From Hofstenia miamia (lineage: Eukaryota > Xenacoelomorpha > Acoela > Hofsteniidae): a DNA stretch of 64,000 nucleotides. The stretch is taken from NCBI GenBank assembly GCA_900660155.1, contig CABFPE010000033.1, positions 220,705-284,704 on the forward strand, written 5' to 3'. The notes beneath the pieces are model-generated. The model worked only from the letters and a program-made list of their open reading frames with translations. It was not told the origin of the DNA and ran no database searches. Positions 36,201 through 50,188 of the stretch are shown in pieces. Both the position numbers and the translations under genes were made by a program. How positions within the stretch are numbered: position 1 is the stretch's first letter; each line of letters opens with the position of its first letter.

Positions 36201-39200
36201 TCATATTTTCTGAAAATTCTTGCTAAAAAGCATTTACGTCCACAGATCTTCCAACTCCGAAAATCTAACTTCATTTCATTTTCTTAAGATAATTTGACAA
36301 AGTCCACTTGGCTCTTTGCTTTGCCCTGTTCATCAAATTACACTAATCGAAAAACCCTCACAAATGCATGTCCGAAACAAAATATTTAAAATTTAAAAAT
36401 GTGATCATTGCAAGAGAGCCAATGTTCATTAAAATTTAAAATCTATGTACATTGCATGGTCATCTAATTATAACAAAAGCCTTTGCTAGGGGCTAAATCT
36501 TTTTACGAAAAAGGCTATAATTAACTAAACCACATTTCGTCTGTCAATGTACAATACAAGAGCTTGAAGGAGAAATCAATTCCAACCATTTTAGCGAAAT
36601 TATCTTTAGAAAAAAGCCAAAATTAAATGATTTTAATTATTCTAAATCGTAATGGGGAATTACACTTTTCATTACAAAATTAGCTCGGTTCTTCGGGAAC
36701 ACTCAGTCGCATGGGGTTAACTGATCTAAATCCAACGGCACTGGGACCTGGGACTAAGTATTTCAAAGGGACTGGAATCATAAATTAAGAAACTGTTACC
36801 AATTTATTTGAGAATATGAATCCTTATTTTTGCCAATTTTGTTCAAAAGGGAAAAGACTAGGGCACCGAAAACTTTCATAAGATTGAGATCAACAGGACC
36901 CGACGAGACCAAATTCAATGGGTTGAAATGTCTCTGGGACCAAAAACATTAAAAAACATGGTCCCACAGTACCCTAATAATTAGCCAATTCTGTAGCAAT
37001 ACAAAAATAACTTGTTCCTTATAGTTATCAAAGTGGTATGATTCCAGTTAGAAATAGGATTACTGCACGATCGCTCAGCTGGCCAACATAATGCTGTTTA
37101 TAACAGATAAAGCTAAATACTGTAGAATTCCTAATCTTTGGTAAATTTTTCAAAGAGAAAGGGGAAATCAAAATGGGAACCTGTCAAACAGTCAATCAGC
37201 GCGGTGAAATTGGGAAGTGGCAAAACAGAATGTGTTGGTAGTGAAAATAAACAACTTTTGGTATTTGTCGGTGTGCGCCACATTTCTTCTGCCTTCACGG
37301 ATTGTACATTCAATTGAAAACATTGTCAAGGTTTGAATATTTACGAAATGTGCTGGGAATTTATTAAAAGAGTAAACAAAGCAAGGCCTTGATAAACCAC
37401 TTCTTAACAAGCTTTACCTGTCAAAACTAAGTGTAACAACACGCCAGTTGTAACACTTTAATTAAATTCTATATTCAAGTACCAGTTTAGATACTTCGGA
37501 TCTGAGTTCATGAAATTAATAAAATTTTGCAAAGTTCCGAAATGTTCCTAAACGCATTATTTGAAGTGAATTTCTATAGGTATAAATGCCTTCTTTGACA
37601 ATGTATTATTTTGTAGGTACACAATATTCTAAAGATTGAATAATGATAGCATATAAAAGTGGCAACTATGTAAAAATATAAAGTCTTCTGCTAAGAAAAA
37701 GTTTAGAAAAAACGCAAAATAATAAAAAGCGTTCACCATTAGGCTATAAGCAAACGAGGTAAGCATACACTAAAATGTTAGTTCACGGATGATAACAGAA
37801 ATAACTGATTTAAAAGTGTCCCATTCACATTAAATTAATAATGAGATAAAACCAGTTGCATGATAGATTATAACCAATCAGATACATGAAGGTTGCGAGA
37901 GAACGTAAAAATAGTCGTGCAGTAAAACGCAAAATGTGATGAATTATGTAAAAAGCGGGCTGGCTCTACCAAAAACAGAATGTGGTTTAATGACTTATCA
38001 CCAGCACACACGTTAACACCCTGTGATTACACTGATAAAATGATTTGAATGCAGTACGAACCTAGGTTCTGATAACTTTCTCTAAAAAAAGAAGCGTTTA
38101 TTTAGTTTTGGGCAGGAGATATTTAAGCACTTTCCCTAAGTATCTGTTTACTGTTGCGGCAGAAATATTACAAAATATAATATTCCACTTTGGCAACGAG
38201 TAAAATTTCAAAAAATAGTAACGTATTTACTAGATAGATTCCAGTCCTAGAATTCCAGCCGGATACGAGAACATCATCGGTAGAAATATGACGCTTTTCA
38301 AAATAGTAATTAAATTATTAGCTACAAGGTCATGTTAAAGAAAGTAACTGACAAATAATGGAAGTGAAGTCTCCACTTCATTTAGTTTAAAATTTCCTGG
38401 AAACATGCAATTTCCTTGCATTAAGGAGCTAAGAAAATTCGTTATTGACTGAAACGTAATACATAGAAACACAGCTTTTGTTATTGACAAACTATTACCG
38501 CTTTGCTGTTAAATTTCTTGAAAAATTGTTTTAAAGTACAATTTTTATAAGATCTTAAAACCCAAGTGAAATTTTTTAAGAAACAAGTTGAACATGAAAA
38601 CAGTTGAACCCTAGTTTTTAATAACAAGAGGTATGAATAGATATTCTAAAAACAAATGGCAGAAATTTTTTTGAGGGTGTAAAAACAAAAAATGTCTAAA
38701 GATGACTTACTGAAATATTTTGATAGCATGACCAGTTGCAGACATTCAGATATGATGCTTAAAGTTAAAATTTAAAACTCTACATGCCAAACGTAAGTCA
38801 TTTTAGGATACATTTTTCAAATCCAAATTGAAGTGCAATAGACAAAGAAATATCCCAGCTTAAAACTGACAAGATTTTTTTATTGTTGAAACGACATTAC
38901 AATGAAAAGTAAAGAATTTTTCTTTTATAATTACAGTGGTAAAAGATTAGCAAAGTTGAAGCCGATTGACCATAAACTTTTCGAGGAATCTTAAATGCGT
39001 TTAGGGGGGCGACCGCTCTCCCTTTCAGGGCCAACTGTAAACACTTAATTAAAATTTTCTCTTTTCCTAAAATTGAAAATAGTTCACTTTAATTCAAGAT
39101 GTCATCAATCGATTTGCTGGTAAAACAGACGATTGCATTTTGTGTAAATATACTTTGGTTCAAAAACTTTTTGTTTAGTTTTTTTCTGCAAATATGGGTG

Positions 39201-39717
39201 TCGGACCCCTCATTCGTTTTAAAAATCCAAAACGCGCCTCTGCAAAAGACAGAAAAGAAAAGATGTGAAAATCAAAGACATTAAGCTACGACACAAGTGT
39301 CGCATATTTCAAGGTATGAGCTTTGATATTTGCTTCAAACAGACACCTCAGCAATGTTTTTCTACGATAAAAATTATCACTTCAAACATTCCTAAAGCAT
39401 ACTCTATATTAAAATGGTTTGAAAAAAAATATAAGTATTGAAGCAGCAAAAATCCACATAAGTTATGCTGGTTAAAGTTTAACTTTGAAATTATTTGATA
39501 AACGTCATAATGCGGGAAGTAATGCAAAAAATAATTGTAGACAATAATAAATAACACCAAGTTTCACTATCAAATGTCTGAAAGCAATCAATTGCTTTTT
39601 AAATGTGAAACAGCCACGTCACAATTTCCATCACGTGTGCTGACAGCAGATAAATATATGCCAATCGATCCCATTAAAACTTTGCTCTCTTTTAATCAAT
39701 GCAAGTTCAATCTATGC

Positions 39718-39755
<38 letters not shown>

Positions 39756-39966
39756 ATAGGATTCTGTAGTATTATCTTCTATGGGATATACTTGTCCTAG
39801 TTCCATTGGAGCTAGGATAAGTATCGTATTAGGATTAGGAGCATAATCTAAGAGAAACTAGAAACACAGGTTTTAGAATTTATGCAAAGACAACCAGGTG
39901 CTTAATGAGGCTACTAATGGAACGGTACTGGAACCAAAGCTAATGGAACTAAGTAGAACTGCATCC

Positions 39967-40000
<34 letters not shown>

Positions 40001-41121
40001 NNNNNNNNNNNNNNNNNNNNNNNNNNNNNNNNNNNNNNNNNNNNNNNNNNNNNNNNNNNNNNNNNNNNNNNNNNNNNNNNNNNNNNNNNNNNNNNNNNNN
40101 NNNNNNNNNNNNNNNNNNNNNNNNNNNNNNNNNNNNNNNNNNNNNNNNNNNNNNNNNNNNNNNNNNNNNNNNTATATATATATATATTTGTTCTTTAAAT
40201 TGTATGACTCTACAGACAATGCATTATTTCAAAGCATCATATTATTAACAGATTTGAATTTACGCGATCTATTGCAATTCTAAATGTTAATATGCATTGT
40301 GTAGCCCGAATTGATGAATTGATAAACTCAGCAAAGTTTTGGTCACTTAGATTCAAGGATAATGAAATATTCTCTAGGCGAAAGCACTAGTCAATGCAAG
40401 TGTTAAGAGTAAATACGACGAGGGAAACTTGTAATTGCTCAGCTGTGGTGATAAACCGAGAGTTCAATTAATTACCAAACGAATTTATTAGCAACTTCCG
40501 ACAGTTTGATAAAATGGGATGAGATTCTATTAAAAGATAGCCTATGTTAACAGTAACCTTTCATACATATCAAATATAGCTCAAACATGAAATTTGCAGG
40601 AACTGAGAAATTAAACTTAACAAGAAATGCCCTGATAATAAATGTGAAGTTCAGATGTTCCAAGGAAGTCTCGCATCTTAAATTCTTCTTATGATGTGAT
40701 TGTATATACCAGATACTAATGTCATTTGGTCTCTAAACCTCAAGTAGAACATAGATGATTAAAGGCTCTGAAGTTATTTGAAAATTGCAATTAATAGTTA
40801 AAGGAAAGTGAATTGTATATTTCAGACGATGCGCATAATAATGAATCATAAAGCAAAACCTCTATTAAAGCATTTTACGTTTATTGACGTTTTTACAGGA
40901 ATAAATTTTCCATGTGGCATGCTTACATTGCGCATAAATGGAATAGTCAGCAAAAGCCAATAACTGAGAAATAATTGGACAGATAATGTGAAAACAAGTG
41001 TTGTAATTGTATACAATATTTTTGGTACATAGATGTCAAATGCCTGCGATAAACTAGTTTTGAATTTAAATACATGGGACACATTCCATTAAATACGAAT
41101 TGAACTACTAGCGTTAAGATN
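33262..41121 (-). other. NOVA intron, 8 kb or more, no coding sequence
   Basis: An AT-rich intron between the KH1 second-half exon and the KH2-KH3 exon. It contains (TA)n tracts at about 39722-39753 and around the gap at 40001-40172, and a near-perfect hairpin at 39789-39823 (TACTTGTCCTAG paired with CTAGGATAAGTA). Short ORFs in it are not supported. Confidence 0.6.
40001..40172. other. Assembly gap inside a (TA)n tract
   Basis: 172 Ns flanked on both sides by pure (TA)n (from about 39970 and to about 40188). The microsatellite itself probably broke the assembly. Its true length is unknown. Confidence 0.95.
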
Positions 41122-41132
41122 TTCTCGTTTAG

Positions 41133-41284
41133 ATTCCAAGGAACGGATAGTCCTGATTGTTGGATCCGTCAGAGCGCTTCGCATTTCTGCGAAATTTATT
41201 CAGGAGAAAATCCGAGAAGCCGTTCACTTATTTGGCGCCAAATTGCAAGACGAGACACCTCCTCCCGAAGAACGCGCTAAACAG
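41133..41284 (+). pseudogene. Wrong-way copy of a NOVA exon
   Basis: An identical copy of the exon at 41715-41866, with its splice sites, on the strand opposite to the NOVA gene. It reads SKERIVLIVGSVRALRISAK on the plus strand. It cannot be part of the minus-strand transcript and is probably an artefact of the palindrome. Confidence 0.8.
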
Positions 41285-41479
41285 GTAATTGTTTACACTT
41301 GTTAGGAAAGCACGTTAATGTGGGAACAAACAGACATCCAACAATCAAATTGATTGGATTCCTCTCTAAAATGATTTTGATCAATTTACGATTTTATATC
41401 GATTGCAATTTTCAATATTAACATTAATCGTAGCCATAAAACAGTCCTAATAAGCATTAAATTATTTAATTCTAAGATA

Positions 41480-41524
<45 letters not shown>

Positions 41525-41714
41525 TAGAATTAAATAATTTAATGCTTATTAGGACTGTTTTATGGCTACGATTAATGTTAATATTGAAAATTGCAATCGA
41601 TATAAAATCGTAAATTGATCAAAATCATTTTAGAGAGGAATCCAATCAATTTGATTGTTGGATGTCTGTTTGTTCCCACATTAACGTGCTTTCCTAACAA
41701 GTGTAAACAATTAC

Positions 41715-41866
41715 CTGTTTAGCGCGTTCTTCGGGAGGAGGTGTCTCGTCTTGCAATTTGGCGCCAAATAAGTGAACGGCTTCTCGGATTTTCTCCTGAA
41801 TAAATTTCGCAGAAATGCGAAGCGCTCTGACGGATCCAACAATCAGGACTATCCGTTCCTTGGAAT
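41715..41866 (-). CDS. NOVA (pasilla) homologue: NOVA/pasilla-type exon: second half of KH1
   Basis: The 152-nt exon, after ttctcgtttag and ending CAG|gtaatt, reads SKERIVLIVGSVRALRISAK, then FIQEKIREAVHLFGAKLQDE, then TPPPEERAKQ. In vertebrate NOVA the matching stretch reads TTERVCLIQGTVEALNAVHG then FIAEKIRE and ends RIKQ. Two bases complete a codon begun in the exon at 50948, and it ends in phase 0, as the KH2 exon needs. It completes the KH1 fold (third strand and last helix). Confidence 0.88.
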
Positions 41867-44215
41867 CTAAACGAGAAATGAACTTTGATTTAGTGTTAAG
41901 TTTTGAAGCGACTTAAAAATAGATATCCATTGTCCACATTGCAAATGCTGTGTGAAAACAAAACTTTATTAGAAAAATTAATTGAAAGCATTGACACATC
42001 GGTGACAAAAAGCAGCAATAAAAAATCAACTTATATAGCACGGAACAACTGCTAAAAGGCAATTTAAGAACATTTGACGTTGCCACTTCAAATTGTAAAT
42101 ATGGAGAAAATTTCTATTATTGCAATGACTAATGGCTTATTCTTTGCATCTATCATTTATTATATTTAAATTACATTTTCAAATTAAAAACTTTTCTAGA
42201 ATAAATGTTGAATTTCTCACTAGGTCATTGGATCACCTGAAGATATATCACCCTAAAAATTCCCCCTGGACAAATGTCCCCTTCATTTCTTAGTCTTAAA
42301 CCCTAACCCAAAATCTTATTTTCCCATTATTTGAGAGACAAACCATAAACGCAGTGACAAATCGGTGTTTCCTAAACCTAAATCCTTACCCTAACCCAAA
42401 AAATAAAAATTAAAGAATTTTCCACACCTGAAGATTTATGACCTATTGAACTTTGGGATGACAGATCTTTATGTGACCCAAATCATTAAAGGTATTTTCT
42501 AAAATGCAGCAAATAAAGCATATATCTGGATATGGAAATATTGAAAAGATTCAGAAAATGTTCTTTATTCCTATGAAGTAACCATCATGATCTCCTTATT
42601 TGATTTTCTTCTCATGATATTTCGTAGTCAAGACATGACTTATACTCATAAGCGAAATCAGTTACGTTTTAATTGATTTAGCACCACTTGAGATTGTATA
42701 AAGAGCATTTGAAAAGATCGGAATTTTAAATAATTTTGACGTTGCAATTTGAATTCTGGTAACGACTTTAAAGAAGCGTTCGTCCGGAAACGTAACTCTC
42801 ATGAGATCAAATCGTTCCACTCATCACAATTGCATCATACTAAATTTATATCTCGCTTTAATAAAACAAACCACAAAGGTCAGCATTTCATTGCAACCGT
42901 CTCATAAATGGCGGGAAGAATTTCACATTTTAGGCTTACTTTATACACCTTAGAAATCTTGCATTTATCCATAAATTGATTGAAAAATTTACAACCAATG
43001 GTCAATTTACTTCAAATCACGGCAGTTGATTGATGGACATTATTTAAACTATACCTTGAATAATTTTAACTCAATCATGGTCTTTAGTTCCATTGTGTAT
43101 TTTGTTGCATAAAGGAACGCACATGTCTCAATATGGATTTGAAGATATTCAAAAAGAAAGGACAGATCAAATACACAAGCAAGATCACAATTTTGTTAAA
43201 CCTATTCGATCGGAGGGGTCTGGACTTCCTCCAATATTAAACCTTTGATTAAAGTTGTGGAAGTTTCTTAATGAGATCTGGTGAATTTCCCAATTTTATA
43301 ACAAATATTTTTTAAATATGCGAATTTTAATCCTGGTATTGTTTTATAACAGGGTGGTAGTCTTCCCAATTTTTACAAAACATTGTTGTTGTTGTTAATA
43401 TGAAAAAACTAAGTAAAATAAGCAAAACTATTATATTTGATGAATTAAGAATGAATTCTAATAAATTCCATCATTTCCAAATGCCAAAACCAATATTTAA
43501 TGTACCAACACTTAGATATAATGACGTCATGAAAATAATGATGACATCAAATTCTAGGCATTCTAAGCTAAAATCACAAATATCAAAAAGATCTGTGTAA
43601 ATGCAATGTTTCGCTCAATATAATCTATTCAGAGTTAGATACGGGAGGGGAAGAATCCCCCCCCCCTTCTCAAACTTGAGAAGAACAAGAAAGCCCAGGT
43701 CGAATAGGTTAACCAAACACGTAACATTTTGAAGACCAATAATTTTTTAATAAATTTAGGAAAATATTCAACCAAGATAATTGAAATAAATGTTCAACAG
43801 TGTTGTATTACAACAGATTATCTTGAAAAGAACGATCAGGATAACGGAACTTTGAAGCAATACAACATTGTAAAAAAATTAATAGGCTTATAAATGAATG
43901 TTGCAAATAATGTTAGTTTATAAATTATGTTTAAACCAACTATTGAAAATGTTGTTCCTTTTCATTGTATACTTCAGAGGAATATTTCTGTTGGTTTTCC
44001 AAAAAAACTTAAAGTATATCTGCTAATAGTATCCAAAATGTGAAAAAACCATCGCCCCTGAATTTGCAACTTAAATAGGTTTGGCCAGTCTATGTTAGGA
44101 AACAGAAACAGTTGAAGCCAACTGCTAGGAGACTTAGAATATGAAAATTCAATTTCTAATATTTGCAAGTGTTCTTCAGGAACAACAATACTCTTTAGTA
44201 CAAATGCTTACTATT

Positions 44216-44382
44216 CAGTGCGGCGGAAGCTAGGGGCAATTGCCCCCCCCAATTCAAAATTTCCAAAAAAATGTCCTTAAACTATATAATTCAAACAGTA
44301 TAAATCCTGTTAGTTACTGTATATGCTGTGTATTAAATGTAACTTACCCCCCCCCTAACCAAAATTTGTTCCACCGGCGCTC
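44216..44382. mobile_element. hAT-type MITE, 167 bp
   Basis: The target duplications are TTACTATT (44208-44215) and TTACAATT (44383-44390), 7 of 8 matching. The left end is CAGTGCGGCGGAAG, and the right end in reverse complement is GAGCGCCGGTGGAA. C-runs lie just inside both ends. Non-coding. Confidence 0.65.
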
Positions 44383-45749
44383 TTACAATTACATTGGGAG
44401 GATAATTACAGGTAGATATGTCATTATCACACTACGTCTCAATTTCCTAATATGCTTCTACCAAATAGACAGTCTTAAATCTTGGTCTTAAACATGCCCA
44501 TTTTGAAATTTTGCAGCGTATTTTAATGCAATGGATTGAACTACCATTATTTATTAAAATTAGTTTATTGAATATATTGAAAAACAAAGTTTATTGAACA
44601 ATATTGCTTAGCAGCATTATACTGTTTCATTTGTATCTTCATTTTTCTCAACATTTAAAGAATCCCACGTATTTTATAAAAATTTAGTATTATTGTCCTT
44701 GATAACATATAGGCTTACATTTCGTATCCTGAAAAAATTTTCTTCATTATTAATGAAAGCAGCGTATAAATGGGCGGCAATTATGACATTAAACATGAAT
44801 GCGACAGTGTGTCAAGCTTAGAGAGCCATTAACCAATGAGTGTAAATGGTAGCGTTTACGTAATGAATACGTATGTTTTTGTTATCCAATCACAATGGCC
44901 AAAGCTTAAAATCACTTTCTCATCCAGTACTACGCGTCATCCCAATAAAGGGTACTTTTTGAAAATCATTTTTACCAAGAATTCAATAAAAGTTTTAATG
45001 CAACACATTTTGGAAATGCTTCAAAACGTAAACATTTAGAAAATCATTCCACTGAAATTTGGATCAAAGTGGATTTTCGCAAATCAATTAACAAGAGAGT
45101 TAGTAGTGAAGGGAAGAATGAATTCCAGTGCATAAGGCACAAAGTTAGAAGTCTGAGCAAATGAAATCACAAACAAGGCACGAAATAAAATGATTAATTC
45201 TTTAAAAGTTTTATCTAAATTTGTTCCCTTGTCAATTTCGCATTGACCATATTTCAGCACCTGCCATTATTTTAGACAATTCGATTGAAGAGCAAATTTC
45301 AAACGATTATTTCTCCGTGCTCCGTAATTAAGAAAAACAAAATGCCGTAGGAAATCATTTACTCTTTATTTAACTGCGTGAACAAATTCAATGATTATTT
45401 TTCAATTTGGATTTCAATCTTTAATGGGAATATAACGCTTACTTCTGTTTCTACAAAATGGCAGATATGCAATGATATATCTAATAAAAACTTTCTGCAG
45501 TACAATATTTTTCTGTTAATTACATTTGGTAAAGGGTCTGTTACAAAAATTGTTCAGTTAATGCCATTAACCCAGGGAGTGCATTTTTGGGTTACCTGAA
45601 TCATATTGGATAAACGAACTATTTGACTTGACCCAAAAGTATTAGGAAGTGTGATTTCTTAAGAATATAAATGCAATGACTTATTTATAAAATGCAGTTC
45701 TGCATCATATTCATATACATATTAGTCCGCTTGTGCTCTGAAATCTACA

Positions 45750-46150
45750 CCAGAAGTTCTGGTTGTTGACATTAGTAGACGTATTGAAACTTTCTCAGAG
45801 CCAATCTGTGTCAAAATTGGAGAAGTAGTAATAGAGGAATTAGAATCAATAAAGAGCCTGGGTGACTTCTTTGACATAATTTAAAGATGGGTATTCATGT
45901 GATCATAGTTTGAGTAGATGAATTTTATTATCTGCGTTACATTCTCAATATTCAACATTGCTTAACGTATTGTATTGCCACGTCTGGATTAAGGAAACTC
46001 ACTTGAAGAAGCTGTGCTACTTATCTAGCCAAACACTTGCAGTTTTCACTCACTAGTTTTCGGAAGTCTAAGAATTGTCCTGCATTTGCAATATTGAAGA
46101 GACTAAACATTTTACCAATTAAAAGAGAATTGATTATAAGCTCTTATGTA
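45750..46150 (+). mobile_element. LINE RT thumb fragment
   Basis: The plus strand at about 45816-45878 reads IGEVVIEELESIKSLGDFFD, which resembles the common LINE thumb pattern (…V.IE.V.SFKYLGV.FD). In another frame about 100 bases on, it reads VWIKETHLKKLCYLSSQT, like the helix that follows in these proteins. Short, broken and intronic. Confidence 0.5.
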
Positions 46151-48681
46151 CCGTCCAAAGACGAATCCGAATCCAGGAACCTATATGTCTAGCTGACTTA
46201 TATATTCCACATTGTGATTTGCGTTCGCTTTCTCAGTTTTTATTGGTACTGCCCAAAATCAAATTCAGCTGCAGAAGATGCATCTTTTGTGCATTTTATG
46301 GCGAAATTTTGGAGTTCTAACTATATCTCAAAAGTGAGTGACACTATATTTTGTTCGGGCATGCATTTCATTATGCTCGATGAACTTATCGTTATTGGCC
46401 AAGCCAAAACTCGGCCGGAACATTATCACTAAATTTTGTCTACGCCCATATTGGTGCTTCAGAAATATTTAACTACATAGTGTTATCTTTTGAAGCCGGC
46501 ATGCTCTTGTTGAACAATGTAGACCTAACAGTTCAAATTTTGTTTATAACACTGTCTTTTCTCAAATGACTGTTCTGGAGATTTAATAATCATTTTGGAT
46601 CTATTAAATTGTCCATGCGACATTACAATTTTGTAACAGACCCCCATATAATATTGATTATTTATAAGTATTTCATAGCCAAACATGATAGTGATTAATT
46701 TTTATACACGAAAAGCAAAACCAGGAGAATGGCAACAAATGAAAAAATACGACAAAATTGACAAATTGGAGTAACTTTAGATGCATATGAAATGGTAAAA
46801 TTAGATTCCGGTGAACTCCGGAATTCTAAATTTGAAAAAAGGATGGGAAGTAATTTCAAAGAAATTGCTGATAAATAAACTTTGTATAATCTTCCCTAAT
46901 ACATACAAAGAAAGTTCATTTTTAGAAAAAGGTAATCATTGCGGATGACCTTGGTACAACTATCTCTTACTATTGTTCATCGTAAGCTTAATTGCTATTG
47001 CAGTATTCCCTGAAACTTGACATGAAATCATGCATTTGTTTGTGATGGAAACTAAGAACAAATTTCGGTGAATTCGGAGCGCATGCATAATGAATACATC
47101 TTTGTGCAAACGTGAAAGCAATGTTGACAACTGTTTACATTTTCACCTGATAAACATCATACAAACACCTACAAGAACAAGTAACTAACCAACAAAAGTA
47201 AAATTTTACATTATTTATAATTCTGAGAAAGCAATCAATACCCGTTCACAAATATCTAAGCTTTTCCAAGAAATTTGCATAAAATTATTTTCACATTTTT
47301 CAATGCGACAAATTAAAAATAAATGACGTATTAAAATAGGGCAAAATAACGTTATTGCATATTTAAGTATTTAAATATATTTCCAATGTAAATTTTTGGA
47401 TAAAAGAGTGAAAATTATGAATACTTAAAATCTGTGCATCAAAATAAGATGAAGGCTTGTAATGCGGTTGCATGGGCTCTTAAATTATATGTAATACGGT
47501 TAAAATTTGGATAAATATAGAGATTTATGCCAGAAACAACCAAATCTGGGCTTGCTAATTTTAAAAAAATCAATATAAAGCAAATAGCAAATTTGAGGTC
47601 AAAATTTGTTGTTGCAATATTAGTCGGGATGAATAATTGGTATAAAATAACTTGGCTTATGCTCTGAAACCAAGAAAATTTTATTGACGACTAGCAGTTC
47701 GGTAGTGCTAAAAATCTTTTCAATATGTAGCTATCATTATTATTTACATGTTGATTAACCATGTAGTTATTTGGAAATTAAAATGTACATATATACAGAC
47801 TAGGGAATAATAACTGTTGAAACACGCGCGCTGAATTTTAATAAATACATTAACCGGAGAGAGAGAGTATATAACAGTAGGTATATTATTTGAATTAGCT
47901 GATGGCGCTTTGTTGTTGGTGGCTGACCAGGTTTTATTTATTGGATAGAGCGCTGTTTGTTTAATTGTCTCTGATTTATTCATTGTCAGCATTCTTTTAT
48001 ACGTTTAATTGTGCTGTAATAAACTAAAGACGAGCGATGGAGGAAATGACAAAACAATTAACTTTCCTTTCCCGGAAAATTTATGAAAAATGAATAATAA
48101 AATTCTTCCTTTGATAATGGAATTGAAAGGGCAATGATAAAACACAATTAGAAACGCATATAAAAAAATTGAGTTAGCATGGATTTCTAAACGTCTAAAT
48201 ATAAGTTTTGAATTTTGAAGAGCATAAACTTATATTTTGAATAAATTATTAGACATGGAACAGTGACAGAAATATATAACAATTTTTTCTGAACATGTCA
48301 ACAACAAAACAGAAATTTGCTGATAAATCAACGTTAAACAAAACAGGTATTAGATGTCACAGAAAAGAAATAACTGGTGTTTGCAAATCAAATGCTTTAT
48401 GAGCGCGCTATAAATCGTTTGCTACCAAATTATGTTATTAGCATAATTTAAAAATTTATAATTTACTGACAGTGCACAATTTAATAAAGAATGCAACTAT
48501 ACGTCTGGGAAATAGCATTTTCCTTTCATTTAGTTAATTAGACAATCATTTTCAGAGTAAATTGCAAGACAATTGATCAGTGAATTACGAATTTTATAAA
48601 AACATTTTGATCTATATTTTGCAGTAAAGGGTTACTTGTAGCGAATGTGCACTGGTCTATCTAGAGCAACAAAATATTATA

Positions 48682-50188
48682 CAGTCATGGACAAAATTCT
48701 TTCCACCAAAATATTTATCAATAAAAAGATAAAACAAATGTTTATAACTTTTGTCTGGCATAGTTTTTGCATGAAATTTGGAATGCTTTGAGCTTTTCCA
48801 CTAATATTAGTAATTCACCTAGGCAGCGATTAATAAAACTTGTTTATTGTAGGGGTGTCTATTCTGTGAATTTGGGTTTCTAAGGCTTACAATGACACCT
48901 AACGTCTTCCGATGGTTCTCAATTCTCGATAAATCAGGGTTCTGATGATGGCAGCTTCCGAGCACGCTTAGGCTAAGATTATCCAAAGATGTGCAGATCG
49001 ACCGGGTTGGGTGACGCGTTGCCCCACCTAGTTGTAAAGGCACTGCCGGACTTATTTACAGTTGAGTCAATTCCTGGGCAAATATCAAATTGCATTTCTT
49101 AACGAGCACACCTAACTATAGTTGCGCCCCCAACCATTGGGAACTGGCTAGATGTAGTTGTCTTTACGCAATATCCAGACTTATGACGCATTTTATCAGG
49201 TAGACGAACATACTGTCTCTTCATTGGATAAAGTTCGATCTCTGAATCAGCCTAGAAGATAGATCACACTTTTTCAATCCGAAATGGAGCACTCCAAACT
49301 AGTTCAACCGAATGAAAGTCTTTTGAATATGAATTGACCTTAATTTCGGTTTTGAGGCGAAAGTATTCAATGCATGCGGGCTAAATACCGTTTAATAGAT
49401 CTACTAGATAAGTTTGCGATTATTGGGACTTCTATTTCTAGTTATCTTGAGTCATGAAGGATACAGATACTGCAACTAAAGACTTTTCTTCCCGTTTTGT
49501 GACAGTTTTGAACGGCCAAATCCAGACTTGTCAACGAGCCGTAATTTCTAAGCTCGGCTCGTTTAAATTTTGAGTAAGTTCGGCTCGGCTCGCCACATAA
49601 AATCTTTCAATGAGGCTCGTTTTAGCTCTCAGAATTTTTTCCATTGCTCTTTCTATTATTTAATAAACACTTCTAAAATAAGATTAAAAGTAAGGAATAT
49701 TGAATGAAAAAATAAGAAAAATCTGCATAATCAAATTAACAAGCAGCATTATAAATTTGGTTTGCTTAAAAACGACTCGTTTTGGGCTCGTTGTATATCC
49801 AATACTCTGCTCAAGCTCGGCTGGCTCGTTAGAAGCTCGGCTCGTTGACAAGTCTGGCCAGATCTTGTACTATTTGCGAAGCATGGACTTCTCTGTTTTC
49901 CGTAAATTGTATGCCGATGATGGCTTTGAAATATTGCGAATCTCGCATACTTTAAAACATGAAGGTTTTTCAAAGGCAAGTTCAACTGCCATATTTCTGA
50001 TAGAGACTGAAATTCGAGGCATTTTAATCAACATCCACGATGCCAATTCGTCTGTAAATACAACAAAAATCATTAGCTGCTTAAAATTGGAAACATCTGT
50101 GTTACAGGTTATAATGATATACTGCTTCAAAATGTACTACATAAATCTCTTATGTAATCTTCGATGCAAAAAATTTTGTCCACGACTG
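48682..50188 (-). mobile_element. Broken Tc1/mariner-like element with a nested hAT MITE
   Basis: Inverted ends CAGTCATGGACAAAATTCTT (left) and CAGTCGTGGACAAAATTTTT (right, reverse complement) are flanked by TA, the Tc1/mariner target. On the minus strand, 49043-48819 includes NPDLSRIENHRKTLGVIV, like the PDLNPIENLW block around the last catalytic residue of Tc1 transposases. About 50030-49870 may be the N-terminal region. Without the nested hAT element (49523-49856) and its duplicated site the element is about 1.17 kb, close to an intact Tc1-like length once small losses are allowed. Stops and frameshifts make it inactive. Confidence 0.75.
49523..49856. mobile_element. CGAGCC-family hAT MITE, copy 1, nested in the Tc1-like element
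   Basis: Perfect terminal inverted repeats CAGACTTGTCAACGAGCCG. The target duplications GCCAAATC (49515-49522) and GCCAGATC (49857-49864) match 7 of 8. Subterminal GCTCGGCTCG repeats lie at both ends. 334 bp, no ORF. It inserted into the Tc1-like element, so it is younger than that element. Confidence 0.85.

Larger units (their letters stand above)
41122..41877. repeat. Perfect palindrome, 357-nt arms around (TA)n
   Basis: The left arm 41122-41478 and right arm 41521-41877 are exact reverse complements as far as I can read, with a (TA)n spacer between. A single N at 41121 abuts the left arm. Both arms carry the same NOVA exon, but only the right one is in the orientation of the gene. A fold-back assembly error at the microsatellite is the simplest reading; a real inverted duplication cannot be excluded. 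Confidence 0.85.

Noticed and set aside
42295-42385. Telomere-like aaccctaaccc strings
   Set aside because: Only isolated units, not a tandem array. Chance or a MITE piece is enough to explain them.
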